From contig NZ_CP135922.1 of assembly GCF_032399705.1 (NCBI RefSeq), positions 5,766,001-5,830,000 of the forward strand: a stretch of DNA of 64,000 nt, given 5' to 3'. This document shows positions 1 to 8,180 of the stretch, one piece after another (the stretch's first letter is position 1; each line of letters starts with the position of its first letter). The notes beneath the pieces were generated by a model. It worked only from the letters and a program-made list of their open reading frames with translations. It had not been told where the DNA came from and made no database searches. The DNA comes from Paenibacillus sp. BIC5C1. Lineage in GTDB: Bacteria > Bacillota > Bacilli > Paenibacillales > Paenibacillaceae. A program made the translations under genes and the position numbers.

Positions 1-717
1 CAGACGGTCCCACCAGATGCCATTAAACACAGTATTGTGTGACATCAGCTGTGCCATGATCGGATTAAAGAAATACACCCGGTTCCAGTAAGCCGAACCG
101 ATAAAGCTAACTTCCCGGTGGAGTGAAGACGGCGTTGTAATTGGGAAGTAGTGGTTGGTAAAGGCAGCAAACGGCAGGTAGTGTACTGAAGGGCAACCAT
201 TCTGCCGATACAGATCCACACAGTTCAGTTCCAAGGTAAACACATGGTCGAAATGCCTCACTGTCTCAAGCGTCATATCCGTGTAATACGGATCATCGGT
301 AAGCCAGATCGCCGTCCGAATGCCTGCTTGCCGAATTGCATCCAGATGCTCCATTGGAATATCCATGCCATCCAACACAAGCACAAGATCAGGCCGAGTT
401 TGCAATGCAATTTCCGATACAGGCTGGCGTGGATCGGAAAGAGTTACCTGAGCAACCATGCCCTGTAATGTGGCCATGATTGCCTCATCCAGTGGAGAGT
501 ACGGGAAACCTTTACCTGAAGATACGTACAGGACGTGGATCTGTCGAAAAGGCAATGGTTCCTGTGCACAATTGACGATATAGTTGGCACGGCCGCGAAG
601 ATATCCTTCTTCCTTACCCGCATCATATCCGGCATGTTGCCCGTTTTTGCGTGCTTGGTCAGCCAGACTGAGCACTGGTGCATGAGACTTTCTCGTTTTA
701 CGGTGTTTGAGAGACAT
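1..717 (-). CDS. CgeB-like glycosyltransferase, 3' end outside the window
   Basis: The reading frame is open from an ATG at 717 to the window edge (239 codons), so the C-terminus is missing. AAGGAGTG lies just upstream of the ATG. After a short basic N-terminus there is a Gly/Tyr stretch (GYDAGKEEGYLRG, about residues 30-42), then a Rossmann-like region with PDLVLVLDGMD and IWLTDDPYYTD. The same blocks occur in the neighbouring gene at 780-1874 (PDLVLVMNGLH, VWFVDDPYFTE), so the two are paralogues. This block pattern fits CgeB/spore-maturation-type glycosyltransferases, which modify the spore surface. It is the last visible gene of a minus-strand operon starting near 3419. The acceptor and sugar are unknown. 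Confidence 0.75.
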   Translation of the reverse strand, partial: MSLKHRKTRKSHAPVLSLADQARKNGQHAGYDAGKEEGYLRGRANYIVNCAQEPLPFRQIHVLYVSSGKGFPYSPLDEAIMATLQGMVAQVTLSDPRQPVSEIALQTRPDLVLVLDGMDIPMEHLDAIRQAGIRTAIWLTDDPYYTDMTLETVRHFDHVFTLELNCVDLYRQNGCPSVHYLPFAAFTNHYFPITTPSSLHREVSFIGSAYWNRVYFFNPIMAQLMSHNTVFNGIWWDRL

Positions 718-779
718 ACCGCCACTCCTTTTATTTTTGGGATAGGGTTCTCTACCTCTGCTGTCCTGCAGATAGAGAT

Positions 780-1874
780 TTACACGTGTTCCAGCAGCTG
801 AGCAATACGACGAGTGAACGTATGCTGGTTCAGTGTGGTAAGCAGCCCACGCCAAGCTATGGCTCGCCGTTCCTTTTCATGGTGCAGATAATATTTGATT
901 TTGCGCTGAAGTTCACCCGCCGTTGTAAAGGTCTCGATGTCATATCCTGGACGGTAGTAGCGGGGCAAATCAATGCGTGCATCCGTTATCTGCATCGTGC
1001 CACAGGCACTGATCTCATACGTCCGCGGATTAATGGAATGACCTTGGAGATGATGCGTATTCCGGTTGTCTTCCCCGTTCTCGCAAGTCCGATGAACGTT
1101 AATAACGATTTTGGCGCCATTGTAATAATCCACTGTCGCTCCCGGATCAATCCAGCCTTCATGGATGAATCGGCCCATGATGTCGGAGCGTTGCAGCCGG
1201 TTCCACTGGCTGCCGGCAATGAATACCTTTTTGTCCGCCAGAAAAGGAGCAAGCTCATCGAACAGTGCAATTCGATTCCAGAATCCGGTACCGATAAAAC
1301 AAATGTCATACTGATGCTGTGGCCCCGTACGTCTTGGCTGAAACATCCCCGGGTTCACTGCCAGCGGCATATAGATCACCCGACCCGCTCCATGTGCAGT
1401 ATAGAACGGCACTGCCGCTTCCTCATGCGTGAACACAACATCATAATGCCGGCAAATGCTTGTCGTATCTTCGGTAAAATAAGGGTCATCCACAAACCAT
1501 ACTGCTGTTCGAATTCCCAGTTCCCTTATGCCATTCACCTGTTCCAGATGATCGGGGGGAAATACGTGTAGTCCATTCATGACCAGCACCAGATCGGGCC
1601 TGTGCTGGCTGGCTTCCTGCAGCATGTTTGCCGGCGATCCGACAACACATTCACGAACAGATTGCTGCAATGCTCCAATGACGCCTTCATCGATGGCATC
1701 GAATCCTTGCGGAATGTACAGCACTTTCATATTCCGCACGGTCGGCTCAAACATCTGCACTCGCTCCATCATGGCCTGACAGCCGCCAAATCTGCGGCCT
1801 TCTGCATATCCGCCACGGTAAGCGGTCTCCGCTTCTGTAGGCGGCCGGTGTCGTCGTTTTGCCACATCCTTCAC
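780..1874 (-). CDS. CgeB-family spore-surface glycosyltransferase
   Basis: A 364-residue protein with a GTG start at 1874, chosen because GAAGGAAG sits 5-6 nt upstream; an in-frame GTG lies three codons later. The N-terminus is Arg/Lys rich and carries a short GGYAEGRRFGG motif. It is followed by PDLVLVMNGLH, VWFVDDPYF and, in the C-terminal half, NPRTYEISACG and YRPGYDIE, a pattern typical of the CgeB / glycosyl transferase group 1-like family. These proteins are linked to late sporulation and maturation of the outermost spore layer. It is paralogous to the gene at 1-717 and separated from the upstream gene by about 256 nt that include a possible terminator. The donor sugar cannot be read from the sequence. 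Confidence 0.8.
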   Translation of the reverse strand: MKDVAKRRHRPPTEAETAYRGGYAEGRRFGGCQAMMERVQMFEPTVRNMKVLYIPQGFDAIDEGVIGALQQSVRECVVGSPANMLQEASQHRPDLVLVMNGLHVFPPDHLEQVNGIRELGIRTAVWFVDDPYFTEDTTSICRHYDVVFTHEEAAVPFYTAHGAGRVIYMPLAVNPGMFQPRRTGPQHQYDICFIGTGFWNRIALFDELAPFLADKKVFIAGSQWNRLQRSDIMGRFIHEGWIDPGATVDYYNGAKIVINVHRTCENGEDNRNTHHLQGHSINPRTYEISACGTMQITDARIDLPRYYRPGYDIETFTTAGELQRKIKYYLHHEKERRAIAWRGLLTTLNQHTFTRRIAQLLEHV

Positions 1875-2040
1875 CCTGTCTTCCTTCAGGAGATTCCACT
1901 TCAGATTCTCCCCGAGATTGGTGTTCCCTCTAAAGGATATGCCCCGGGGTCAGATGCATCATGGACGGGTGTCCTGCAAGGCGCAAAATTGGCGTCTGCC
2001 CTCCACATCCGCCTGCACGGGCATGTCCGCTTTTGCGGTG

Positions 2041-2073
2041 ATACAAATAACCCGGAGGGATCCATCCCCCGGG
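2041..2073 (-). terminator. possible terminator or attenuator inside the spore-surface operon
   Basis: Read on the minus strand, CCCGGGGG pairs with CCTCCGGG (one G-U pair) around a short loop, followed by TTATTTGT. It lies between the basic protein gene ending at 2131 and the glycosyltransferase starting at 1874. The T-tract is weak, so read-through is likely. Confidence 0.4.
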
Positions 2074-2130
2074 CAATCGTCATTCGCTGGATATGCATCT
2101 GTAGTCATTCGAAAATGCACACCTACTCTG

Positions 2131-2472
2131 TTATTGCGCTTTGTAAGCCAACTGATGTCCGTCCTCGAATCCCTTGGCGAAACCCGCGTTGAATCCCTCG
2201 TTGTACGCTTCGTTGTACCCCTGGCTGTAGGCACCGTCCGGGTTCGGATCGGTAGGGGTAGCCGGGACGAACGGTTGTGCGGGCTTCACACTCCGGTGCC
2301 GTCGTACCGCACGTTTCTTTTTTTTGAGCCACGCACTGCGTCCTTTGAGGGTACGTTTGTGCAGTACACGTTTGCCTTTGATCGCACGCAGTTTACGTAC
2401 TTTACGCAGACGGGTCCCGCGAGCAAGCAGAGCTCTTTTGGTTCTTAGACGTATTTTTTTCTTCTTTAACAT
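2131..2472 (-). CDS. Lys/Arg-rich small protein with a Gly-aromatic repeat tail
   Basis: A 113-residue protein. The start at 2472 is chosen because AGGAGGA lies about 8 nt upstream; an earlier in-frame ATG at 2553 lies inside the preceding gene and has no ribosome binding site. The first 65 or so residues are extremely basic (runs such as LKKKKIRLR and WLKKKKRAVRRHR). The C-terminus is a regular G-(F/Y)-x-x-G/A series (GYNEAYNEGFNAGFAKG). The same tag is fused near the N-terminus of several glycosyltransferases in this window, which suggests a shared localisation or assembly role. I do not recognise a named family. Its place in a CgeB-type operon argues for a spore-surface component. Confidence 0.65.
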   Translation of the reverse strand: MLKKKKIRLRTKRALLARGTRLRKVRKLRAIKGKRVLHKRTLKGRSAWLKKKKRAVRRHRSVKPAQPFVPATPTDPNPDGAYSQGYNEAYNEGFNAGFAKGFEDGHQLAYKAQ

Positions 2473-2473
2473 G

Positions 2474-2773
2474 TCAACATTCCTCCTGTATGTTCCGGAC
2501 CATGCGTATCGCATATCCAGGGTCTTTGAGCCATGGTACACCAGGCTCCCCATGCTGGATTCGGGCCAATTGAATCCCCGTAACCATCCGGGACATCTCC
2601 TCTTGATAACGGCTCAGCAAACGAATGTTCTCGGCCAGACTGCGGGCGGATACTTCCGAGTGGGCAGACACGCTGGCCACACTGTCCAGAATGCGGGCGA
2701 GCGCCTGCTGACTGTGTGCAATGGACTCAATGAGGGACAGTTTCGCTTCCTGCTCACGCCGCAACAGACTCAT
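2474..2773 (-). CDS. small helical protein of unknown function (paralogue of two neighbours)
   Basis: A 99-residue protein whose start overlaps the stop of the upstream gene (ATGA, 2770-2773), so translation is probably coupled. It is mostly amphipathic helix with no cysteine cluster, signal peptide or membrane segment. The stretch IAHSQQALARILDS matches IAHSHQQVARVLDA in the gene at 3132-3419, so the two are related. I cannot name a function. It lies only one base before the Lys/Arg-rich gene and belongs to the same operon. Confidence 0.6.
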   Translation of the reverse strand: MSLLRREQEAKLSLIESIAHSQQALARILDSVASVSAHSEVSARSLAENIRLLSRYQEEMSRMVTGIQLARIQHGEPGVPWLKDPGYAIRMVRNIQEEC

Positions 2774-3114
2774 TTTCCGAGATCCCCCATATCCATACCG
2801 CCAAACATGCCACCATCCATGCCGCCTTCTTCACCGTCACTCTGTACCATGATGGCCTTCAGGTTATTGCATAATCCGGTTTCCATTCGGGTCAATCCTT
2901 CCAGTATTTCCACCAGCTGATCATGCATTTTGAGTGGCTCTGCCACCTGATCGCTATGCGTCAGAAAAGCCTCACCATTCAAATGATTTAACGCCCAGTT
3001 CCTTACCTTCTCGGCTTCAATCGCCTTGGCCTCCAAAATCAGGGCAATATTCCACTGCATTTTTGCTGCTGCATCCAGCATCAGTATGAGACTTTGTTCT
3101 CTGCTCATGTCCAT
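2770..3114 (-). CDS. small helical protein with a Met/Gly-rich tail, unknown function
   Basis: A 114-residue protein, predicted mainly helical. The segment around NIALILEAKAIEAEK resembles the ARILDS/ARVLDA segments of the flanking small proteins, so the three may be diverged paralogues. The C-terminus is acidic, then Gly/Met rich (GGMDGGMFGGMDMG), and unlike its neighbours. Its stop overlaps the start of the next gene by four bases. No catalytic motif is visible. A structural role at the spore surface is inferred only from the CgeB-like neighbours. Confidence 0.6.
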   Translation of the reverse strand: MDMSREQSLILMLDAAAKMQWNIALILEAKAIEAEKVRNWALNHLNGEAFLTHSDQVAEPLKMHDQLVEILEGLTRMETGLCNNLKAIMVQSDGEEGGMDGGMFGGMDMGDLGK

Positions 3115-3131
3115 TCACCCGCCTTCCGGGC

Positions 3132-3419
3132 TTATTCTTCCTCTTGACCCGCCATCTCCCGCATCACCTGGGTCAGCGTTTCGGCTACGGCTTCTTCCAG
3201 GTCTGCTAGGCCTCCCAAATAGGAGATGATGCTTTTGTTGATCTGTCCCGAGCTATCCAGCAGACCGTCAACGCCATCCAGCTCCGGTTCGATATCCGGC
3301 AAATGATTAATGATTTCAGACATGCGCACAGCGACTTGACGTTTGGCATCCAGTACACGCGCAACCTGCTGGTGAGAATGTGCAATATGTGTGAGTATTT
3401 CATCGATTTTGCTCTGCAT
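3132..3419 (-). CDS. small helical protein of unknown function, first gene of the operon
   Basis: A 95-residue protein starting at the ATG at 3419, preceded by AAGGAGGAGG; the longer open frame to 3479 would run into the terminator of the adjacent operon and is not used. It contains IAHSHQQVARVLDA, matching the gene at 2474-2773. The sequence is acidic at the C-terminus (MAGQEEE) and predicted helical throughout. It appears to be the promoter-proximal gene of the 1-3.4 kb operon. The function is not recognised. Confidence 0.6.
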   Translation of the reverse strand: MQSKIDEILTHIAHSHQQVARVLDAKRQVAVRMSEIINHLPDIEPELDGVDGLLDSSGQINKSIISYLGGLADLEEAVAETLTQVMREMAGQEEE

Positions 3420-3458
3420 GGTCCTCCTCCTTACCGTCACGGCCTGCTTCACCCATAG

Positions 3459-3508
3459 AAAAACCCGGCCTATCAGCATTTGCCTGCTACAGCATATGCC
3501 GGGCCGGG
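3459..3508 (-). terminator. rho-independent terminator of the amino acid ABC operon
   Basis: On the minus strand CCCGGCC (3502-3508) pairs with GGCCGGG (3464-3470) around a long, partly paired loop, followed by TTTTT (3459-3463). It lies 30 nt after the ATPase gene and before the spore-surface operon. Confidence 0.7.
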
Positions 3509-3540
3509 ATCGTCAGTTACTCCAGCTTGCGCCTATATCG

Positions 3541-4293
3541 TCAGATGACATAACTCCAATCGGAAGAGTATCGACTGAGGAATTGGCGGGTACGTTCCTG
3601 TTTGGGCCGCACAAATACTTCCTCCGGTGTGCCTTCTTCCACGACGGAACCCCCATCCATGAATACAACGCGATTCGCCACCTCACGTGCAAAACCCATT
3701 TCATGGGTGACCACAATCATGGTGATGCCTTCCTGGGCAATCGATCGAATGACCGACAGCACCTCACCTACAAGTTCAGGATCAAGTGCCGAGGTAGGTT
3801 CATCGAACAGAATGACCTCTGGATTGAGTGCCAGCGCACGAGCAATGCCTACCCGCTGTTGTTGTCCACCTGACAGCATGCTGGGATACTCATTAATTTT
3901 GGCGGACAGCCCTACTTGTTCAAGTACACGCAAGGCTCGTTCACAAGCATCGGCTTTGGACATTTTCTGGGCAATGATTAATCCTTCCGTTACGTTATCC
4001 AGCACCGTTTTATGTTTGAACAGATTATAGTGCTGGAACACCATCGCCGTTTTTCGCCGCAACTGCACAATGTCATGTTTGCGGGCATGCTTGCAGTCTA
4101 CGGTTAATCCGCTGATCTGTACCTTGCCCTCATCGGCACGTTCAAGAAAATTCACACAGCGAAGCAATGTCGTTTTGCCAGACCCACTAGGTCCAAGAAT
4201 GGCAACAACGTCCCCCTGCTCCACAGTCAGATCGATACCTTTCAACACTTCCTGCTGACCAAAAGATTTGTGTATATTCGTCAGTGATATCAT
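3541..4293 (-). CDS. polar amino acid ABC transporter, ATP-binding protein (probably cystine)
   Basis: A 250-residue ATPase that energises uptake of a polar amino acid. It shows Walker A GPSGSGKT (34-41), a Q-loop, the signature LSGGQQQR (140-147), Walker [12 protein letters not shown] (161-171) and a switch His in VVTHEM (197). The start at 4293 is chosen because AAAGGAGG precedes it and because the ATG overlaps the permease stop (ATGA). It is the last gene of a binding protein, permease, permease, ATPase operon. This order and these lengths match the tcyJKLMN cystine system of Bacillus. The substrate is inferred, not proven. Confidence 0.88.
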   Translation of the reverse strand: MISLTNIHKSFGQQEVLKGIDLTVEQGDVVAILGPSGSGKTTLLRCVNFLERADEGKVQISGLTVDCKHARKHDIVQLRRKTAMVFQHYNLFKHKTVLDNVTEGLIIAQKMSKADACERALRVLEQVGLSAKINEYPSMLSGGQQQRVGIARALALNPEVILFDEPTSALDPELVGEVLSVIRSIAQEGITMIVVTHEMGFAREVANRVVFMDGGSVVEEGTPEEVFVRPKQERTRQFLSRYSSDWSYVI

Positions 4294-5000
4294 GACACCC
4301 CTCCTTTGCTGTACACGGCAACTCTGCGTTCCAGCAAAGCTGTAATCCGTTCGACAATCACCGTCAGACCCCAATAGATCAATGCGGCAGCAATGAAAGC
4401 CTCCAGAAATTTCAGACTGACCGAAGCCACCACATCCGCTTTACCGAGAATATCCATCTGCGATACAGTAAACGCAAGTGTCGATCCATGCAGGAAACCA
4501 ACAAACATGCTGCACAGATTCGGCAAAACCGCACCAACCGCCTGAGGTAAAATGATGCGTCTCAACGCTTGGGGGGTACTCATGCCCACGGCATGTGCAG
4601 CTTCCATCTGTCCGGTATCCACCGCCAGAATGCCGGAGCGGATAATCTCAGACATATAAGCTCCCGCAGTTAACGAGAAGGCAAATAACACAAACACTAG
4701 AATCGGAATGGAAGACGACTGAAAGGCCCAGCCGTACCGGGCTGCAAGCTTGTCGATGATCAGCGGAATCCCGTAATAGATTAGAAACAAGTGCATCAGC
4801 ATCGGTGTCCCCCGAAAAAACGAAACATAGAAATCAGCGATTCGGTAGATCCAGGCTACCTTATAGATTCGAATTAAAGCAGTGACCAGACCAATGCCAA
4901 ATCCTGCGATCAACGGTACAATCGTAATGACGAGTGTCAGTGGCAATGCCTTTAGAATCTGGAAAAAAGATGTGTAGATAAAGTTGATATCAATAGACAT
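4290..5000 (-). CDS. polar amino acid ABC transporter permease (TcyM-like)
   Basis: A 236-residue HisM-type inner-membrane permease with about five hydrophobic segments. It has the cytoplasmic EAA loop ([20 protein letters not shown]) that contacts the ATPase. [17 protein letters not shown] is typical of the polar amino acid permease family. It starts 4 nt after the preceding permease stop, and its TGA overlaps the ATPase ATG. With the other permease it should form a heterodimeric channel. The length matches TcyM of Bacillus, but the substrate (cystine, methylated cysteines or another polar amino acid) is inference. Confidence 0.85.
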   Translation of the reverse strand: MSIDINFIYTSFFQILKALPLTLVITIVPLIAGFGIGLVTALIRIYKVAWIYRIADFYVSFFRGTPMLMHLFLIYYGIPLIIDKLAARYGWAFQSSSIPILVFVLFAFSLTAGAYMSEIIRSGILAVDTGQMEAAHAVGMSTPQALRRIILPQAVGAVLPNLCSMFVGFLHGSTLAFTVSQMDILGKADVVASVSLKFLEAFIAAALIYWGLTVIVERITALLERRVAVYSKGGVS

Positions 5001-5004
5001 TCGC

Positions 5005-5748
5005 TCACCCCGCTATTCGTTTCAGGCGTTCAGCTCTTACCACTGGCCCAGGGACTTCCTTTTTACGTTCGTGACGCTGGAGTCTGCGTTCTGCGATAGC
5101 AAACCCTTTTTCAAGTACAAGCACGATAACATAGTAGACAATCGAAAGACTGATATACACTTCAAGTGCATGCGATGTAGCCGAGATCAGCGTTTGCCCC
5201 CTGCCCACCATGTCCATAACTCCAATCGAAAAGGCAAGTGACGTATCCTTTAACGAACCAATCAACGTATTCGCCATATTCGGAAAAGCAACAATGAGTG
5301 CCTGCGGAACCACGATCCGCCGAAACGACTGAAACGTGGTCAAGCCCGCAGCATAAGCTGCTTCCGTCTGACCCCTGTCCACACTGCGCACAGCTCCGCG
5401 AAAGATTTCAGCAAAGGACGCCGCATCACTTAACGCATAAGTCACGATGACGAATACCAGCGGATCGGTCCTGGACAGATCGACTCCTATGGGCTTGAGC
5501 AATTCAGGTAATCCGTAATAGACCAGAAACAACTTGATGAGAATCGGTGTGCCCCGCATAAAAGAGATGTACAGGGTAGCGAGCTGGCTCAGCACCGGAA
5601 TCCGGTATAACCTCGGAACCGCCAGAAGCACACCGCCCACCAGACCGAGCACAATGGAGCCGCCCAGTACAATCAGTGTAATATGCAAATATCGCAGCAG
5701 TTCAGGCACGAAATCCAGAACCAATGACAGATCGAATGATTTACCCAT
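5005..5748 (-). CDS. polar amino acid ABC transporter permease (TcyL-like)
   Basis: A 247-residue permease of the HisMQ family and the partner of the product at 4290-5000. It contains the family motif SFMRGTPILIKLFLVYYGLP, an EAA loop (EAAYAAGLTTFQSFRRIVVP) and several hydrophobic helices. The C-terminal tail is basic (RRLQRHERKKE). The start at 5748 is supported by AAAGGTGA upstream. It lies 26 nt after the binding-protein gene and 4 nt before the second permease, so one transcript is expected. Confidence 0.85.
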   Translation of the reverse strand: MGKSFDLSLVLDFVPELLRYLHITLIVLGGSIVLGLVGGVLLAVPRLYRIPVLSQLATLYISFMRGTPILIKLFLVYYGLPELLKPIGVDLSRTDPLVFVIVTYALSDAASFAEIFRGAVRSVDRGQTEAAYAAGLTTFQSFRRIVVPQALIVAFPNMANTLIGSLKDTSLAFSIGVMDMVGRGQTLISATSHALEVYISLSIVYYVIVLVLEKGFAIAERRLQRHERKKEVPGPVVRAERLKRIAG

Positions 5749-5774
5749 AACCGTCGCTCACCTTTCTTAAGGCA

Positions 5775-6614
5775 CTATTCCTCAACCGTGTAGTCGGCTC
5801 CCAGCCACTCTGTGCTCAATTTGCTCAATGTTCCATCTTCCTTAATTGATTTGAGCGCTTCATCAATTTTAGTTTTGAGCTCTTCCTCATCCTTGTTCAG
5901 AATGAAATACACTTTGGAGTTGGACAGGGCCTCTCCGACAGTCTTTAACTGTGCATCCACCACTTTGTTCTGATAATCGATGGCAAACTGCGTGCTGATG
6001 GTTGCAGCCACCCGGCCTGTTTTGATCTGGGTATTCGTATCTTCCCCTGCGCCGGAATACACAATGTCGATGGCGTTACCGTTCGCTGCATTCCATTTCT
6101 CAGCCAGTACAGCCGCATTACTCGTAGCGCCAACAATCAGTTTTTTACCTTTCAGATCCTCGATGGATTTTACATCCTGGTTTTTCTCGCTTACAACGAT
6201 TTTATTAGGGAAAATGTTATATGCTTCATCATTAAAAAGGAACTTGGCCTGTCTCTCTTCATTCACTTCCATCTGGTGAGCGATCAGGTCTATTTTCTTC
6301 GTCTCAAGACTGAGCAGCAGATTTTTGAATTCCATTGTACTAAACTCGAATTCATATTCAGGCAATCGTTTATCAATCTCGCGGATCAGTTCTACATCGT
6401 ATCCCGTCAGCTTGCCATTCTCATCAATGAAGCAAACATTCGGGAATTGAGTGCCTGTACCCACAATGATCTTCTTCACTTTATCTTGACCGGACGCAGA
6501 TGCGGTATCCGATTCATTCGATGCATTGCCTGAACTGCAACCCGCCAGTACCGCCAACATAGTAATGAACAGCAATGCTGTCCGGAATTTCTGAATCCCC
6601 CATTGATTAACCAT
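5775..6614 (-). CDS. polar amino acid ABC transporter substrate-binding lipoprotein (probably cystine)
   Basis: A 279-residue lipoprotein with a lipobox LAVLAGC (lipidated Cys26), followed by a Ser/Asn-rich linker and a solute-binding family 3 fold (GYDVELIREI, LLLSLETKKIDLIAHQM, EDLKGKKLIVGATSNA). It would deliver an amino acid to the permeases encoded just downstream. The start at 6614 has GGAGGAGA upstream. Bacillus TcyJKLMN has two binding proteins; only one is present here. A 15-bp inverted repeat about 175 nt upstream recurs before the sulfur-type monooxygenase at 35994-37340, supporting a sulfur amino acid as substrate. Confidence 0.85.
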   Translation of the reverse strand: MVNQWGIQKFRTALLFITMLAVLAGCSSGNASNESDTASASGQDKVKKIIVGTGTQFPNVCFIDENGKLTGYDVELIREIDKRLPEYEFEFSTMEFKNLLLSLETKKIDLIAHQMEVNEERQAKFLFNDEAYNIFPNKIVVSEKNQDVKSIEDLKGKKLIVGATSNAAVLAEKWNAANGNAIDIVYSGAGEDTNTQIKTGRVAATISTQFAIDYQNKVVDAQLKTVGEALSNSKVYFILNKDEEELKTKIDEALKSIKEDGTLSKLSTEWLGADYTVEE

Positions 6615-6788
6615 TCCCGATCTCCTCCACAGGCTGTCATTTCAGCCAATATGATGTGTACTCCCATTCCTCATCTTTGATTTAACTAACCATTCACACT
6701 TGTATAGTCGGAATTAGGTTGAACAAAGAATAGCACCGGATGTCATGCCCAGGCAATATGTATGTTAATAGGACATCCTGATAACGTT

Positions 6789-6803
6789 ATAGAACTTCTC
6801 TAT
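6789..6803. promoter_or_regulatory. candidate operator shared with the sulfur cluster
   Basis: ATAGAACTTCTCTAT contains 5-bp inverted arms (ATAGA/TCTAT). Fourteen of its 15 bases match ATAGAACTTTTCTAT at 37504-37518. Both copies lie about 165-175 nt upstream of a minus-strand start (6614 and 37340). It could be a LysR-type activator site; the regulator at 30692-31564 is a candidate. This is inference from sequence only. Confidence 0.4.
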
Positions 6804-6836
6804 GCTTCACCCGTTCCCTGATCCAAAAGTAAACCA

Positions 6837-6870
6837 AAAGAAGCGACCTCCAACGGGAGATCGCTTCTTT
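6837..6870. terminator. bidirectional terminator after the 109-residue gene
   Basis: AAAGAAGCGA and TCGCTTCTTT are perfect arms (10 bp), extended inward by CTCC/GGAG across one mismatch, with an AACG loop. The minus-strand reading ends in CTTTTGGTTT. It follows the gene ending at 6902. Confidence 0.75.
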
Positions 6871-6901
6871 AATTCCAGATCACTTTTATTCAAATACGCA
6901 T

Positions 6902-7231
6902 CTATCTGCGACTAGCCCATTTAATTTTACGAGCTACCTCTATACGCTGCAGTTGCAACAGTCCGATTCGTTCTTCAAACTTTTTGCGTTCATCCGTTGA
7001 ATGGGCCGCGTGAATCTGGTGGCGGAGACCTGTCAGTTTACTGTTGATATAATCAAATCTCATCCATAATTCTTCTTCAGGTGTGTGCTGCTCCGCTTCC
7101 GGCTGAAATATTTTGAGCTGGTGGATAAGGGACTGCTGCCATTCCTGATCCTCGATTTGGATGGCAAAATGCAAAAGATCCAGATAGTCGTCGATTTGCA
7201 ACGATATACCGCAATCAGGTTTCGTATTCAT
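6902..7231 (-). CDS. hypothetical helical protein, 109 residues
   Basis: A complete small gene with an ATG at 7231, AAGGAGA about 8 nt upstream and a clear terminator after its stop. The product is soluble, rich in Gln/Glu and predicted helical (DYLDLLHFAIQIEDQEWQQS, KFEERIGLLQLQRIEVARK). I see no metal site, signal peptide or known motif and do not recognise the family. It stands alone between the divergent GNAT gene and the amino acid importer. Being monocistronic with good signals, it is probably real. Confidence 0.6.
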   Translation of the reverse strand: MNTKPDCGISLQIDDYLDLLHFAIQIEDQEWQQSLIHQLKIFQPEAEQHTPEEELWMRFDYINSKLTGLRHQIHAAHSTDERKKFEERIGLLQLQRIEVARKIKWASRR

Positions 7232-7496
7232 TAGTCGTCTCTCCTTATTTCAGTTCTTGGCTGGAATCAGTTAGTTCTATTTTACAGGATAGAGCATGGT
7301 TTAGGCGAGTCCTGAAACGAGTAAAATTGGAAAAAGTTTTGTCATTTATACATATAGAAGCTTTCGATGAGCTTATAGACAGATCTGATTCGAGAATTAT
7401 ATTCCAACCATGAATTTCATGATAAAATAACACCAAAATATTAAACCAACTTAATAGGTTGGAATAGTATTTTTCTAATGAAGGGATGGATCGACC

Positions 7497-8033
7497 ATGA
7501 CCGAACAATACCGATTGGCTACGCTTGATGATGCCGAACAATTGCAGGCTGTTACCGTGAATGCCTATGAGACAATTCGGGCCCTGAACATTCCTTTTCC
7601 AGCCGGACACGCTACACTGGAAGTCATCCAGAATAATATTGTACAGCATGAATGCTATATTCTTGAAAAAGCAGGAGAAATCATTGCCACGGTTACCCTT
7701 GACCGAGCAGAAGATCTGCAGCGGCAAGCTATCAGTCCTTATCCATTCATCCGCTGGTTCGCGGTAAGTCCGGCCCATAAAAGTCAGGGTTACGGCTCCA
7801 AACTACTGGATTGGGTAGAACAACATATCATTCTGCAAAAGCTTGATGCCCCTGCCGTATTTCTGGCAACGGCCACCCGTCATCCCTGGCTTGCTCCCAT
7901 GTATGAACGGCGGGGATATGAACCTTTCCATCACAAAACGGTACAGACACCTGAACGGCAGGAAGAGATTGTATTTATGATCAAAACGCTCGATTCTTCC
8001 CGTTATAAGACACCTTCTGTTCAAACAGGCTAA
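7497..8033 (+). CDS. GNAT-family N-acetyltransferase
   Basis: A 178-residue protein with the GNAT core. The N-terminal MTEQYRLATLDDAEQL is a common GNAT start, RWFAVSPAHKSQGYGSKLLDW (about 81-101) carries the acetyl-CoA-binding Q/R-x-x-G-x-G/A turn, and YERRGYEP near the C-terminus is the usual beta7 region. It presumably moves an acetyl group from acetyl-CoA to an amine. AAGGGA lies upstream of the ATG. In the 265-nt gap before it I see only AT-rich sequence and a short CCAAC/GTTGG inverted repeat (7446-7462). It is a single gene with its own terminator. The substrate is unknown; a link to the nearby cystine-type importer is speculative. Confidence 0.85.
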   Translation: MTEQYRLATLDDAEQLQAVTVNAYETIRALNIPFPAGHATLEVIQNNIVQHECYILEKAGEIIATVTLDRAEDLQRQAISPYPFIRWFAVSPAHKSQGYGSKLLDWVEQHIILQKLDAPAVFLATATRHPWLAPMYERRGYEPFHHKTVQTPERQEEIVFMIKTLDSSRYKTPSVQTG

Positions 8034-8096
8034 ATAAATATCGGCTGGATGAACGTAAACATACATGATAACGATATACAAGGCGTGTGTAAATTA

Positions 8097-8134
8097 AAAC
8101 CCGCTCCAAGGAAAGATTCCTTGAGCGGGTTTTT
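8097..8134. terminator. bidirectional terminator between GNAT gene and modB
   Basis: AAACCCGCTC and GAGCGGGTTT pair, extended by AAGGAA/TTCCTT, with a 3-nt AGA loop and a T5 run on the plus strand and A-run on the other side. It serves two convergent genes. Confidence 0.85.
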
Positions 8135-8180
8135 GTATGCGAATGCTAATCCTCATCACTTTCACTTTAAATAACACACA

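Noticed and set aside
786..1571. 261-codon plus-strand open frame opposite the CgeB-like gene
   Set aside because: Antisense shadow; the minus-strand product has paralogues and family motifs.
6615..6901. SAM riboswitch (S-box) or T-box upstream of the cystine-type importer
   Set aside because: The conserved S-box and T-box sequence elements were not found; only an inverted repeat and the terminator of the next gene are visible.
7497..8033. GNAT gene as SnaA/YtmI-type acetyltransferase of S-alkylcysteine salvage
   Set aside because: It is a single gene on the other strand with its own terminator and lacks the shared operator; only general GNAT motifs are visible.
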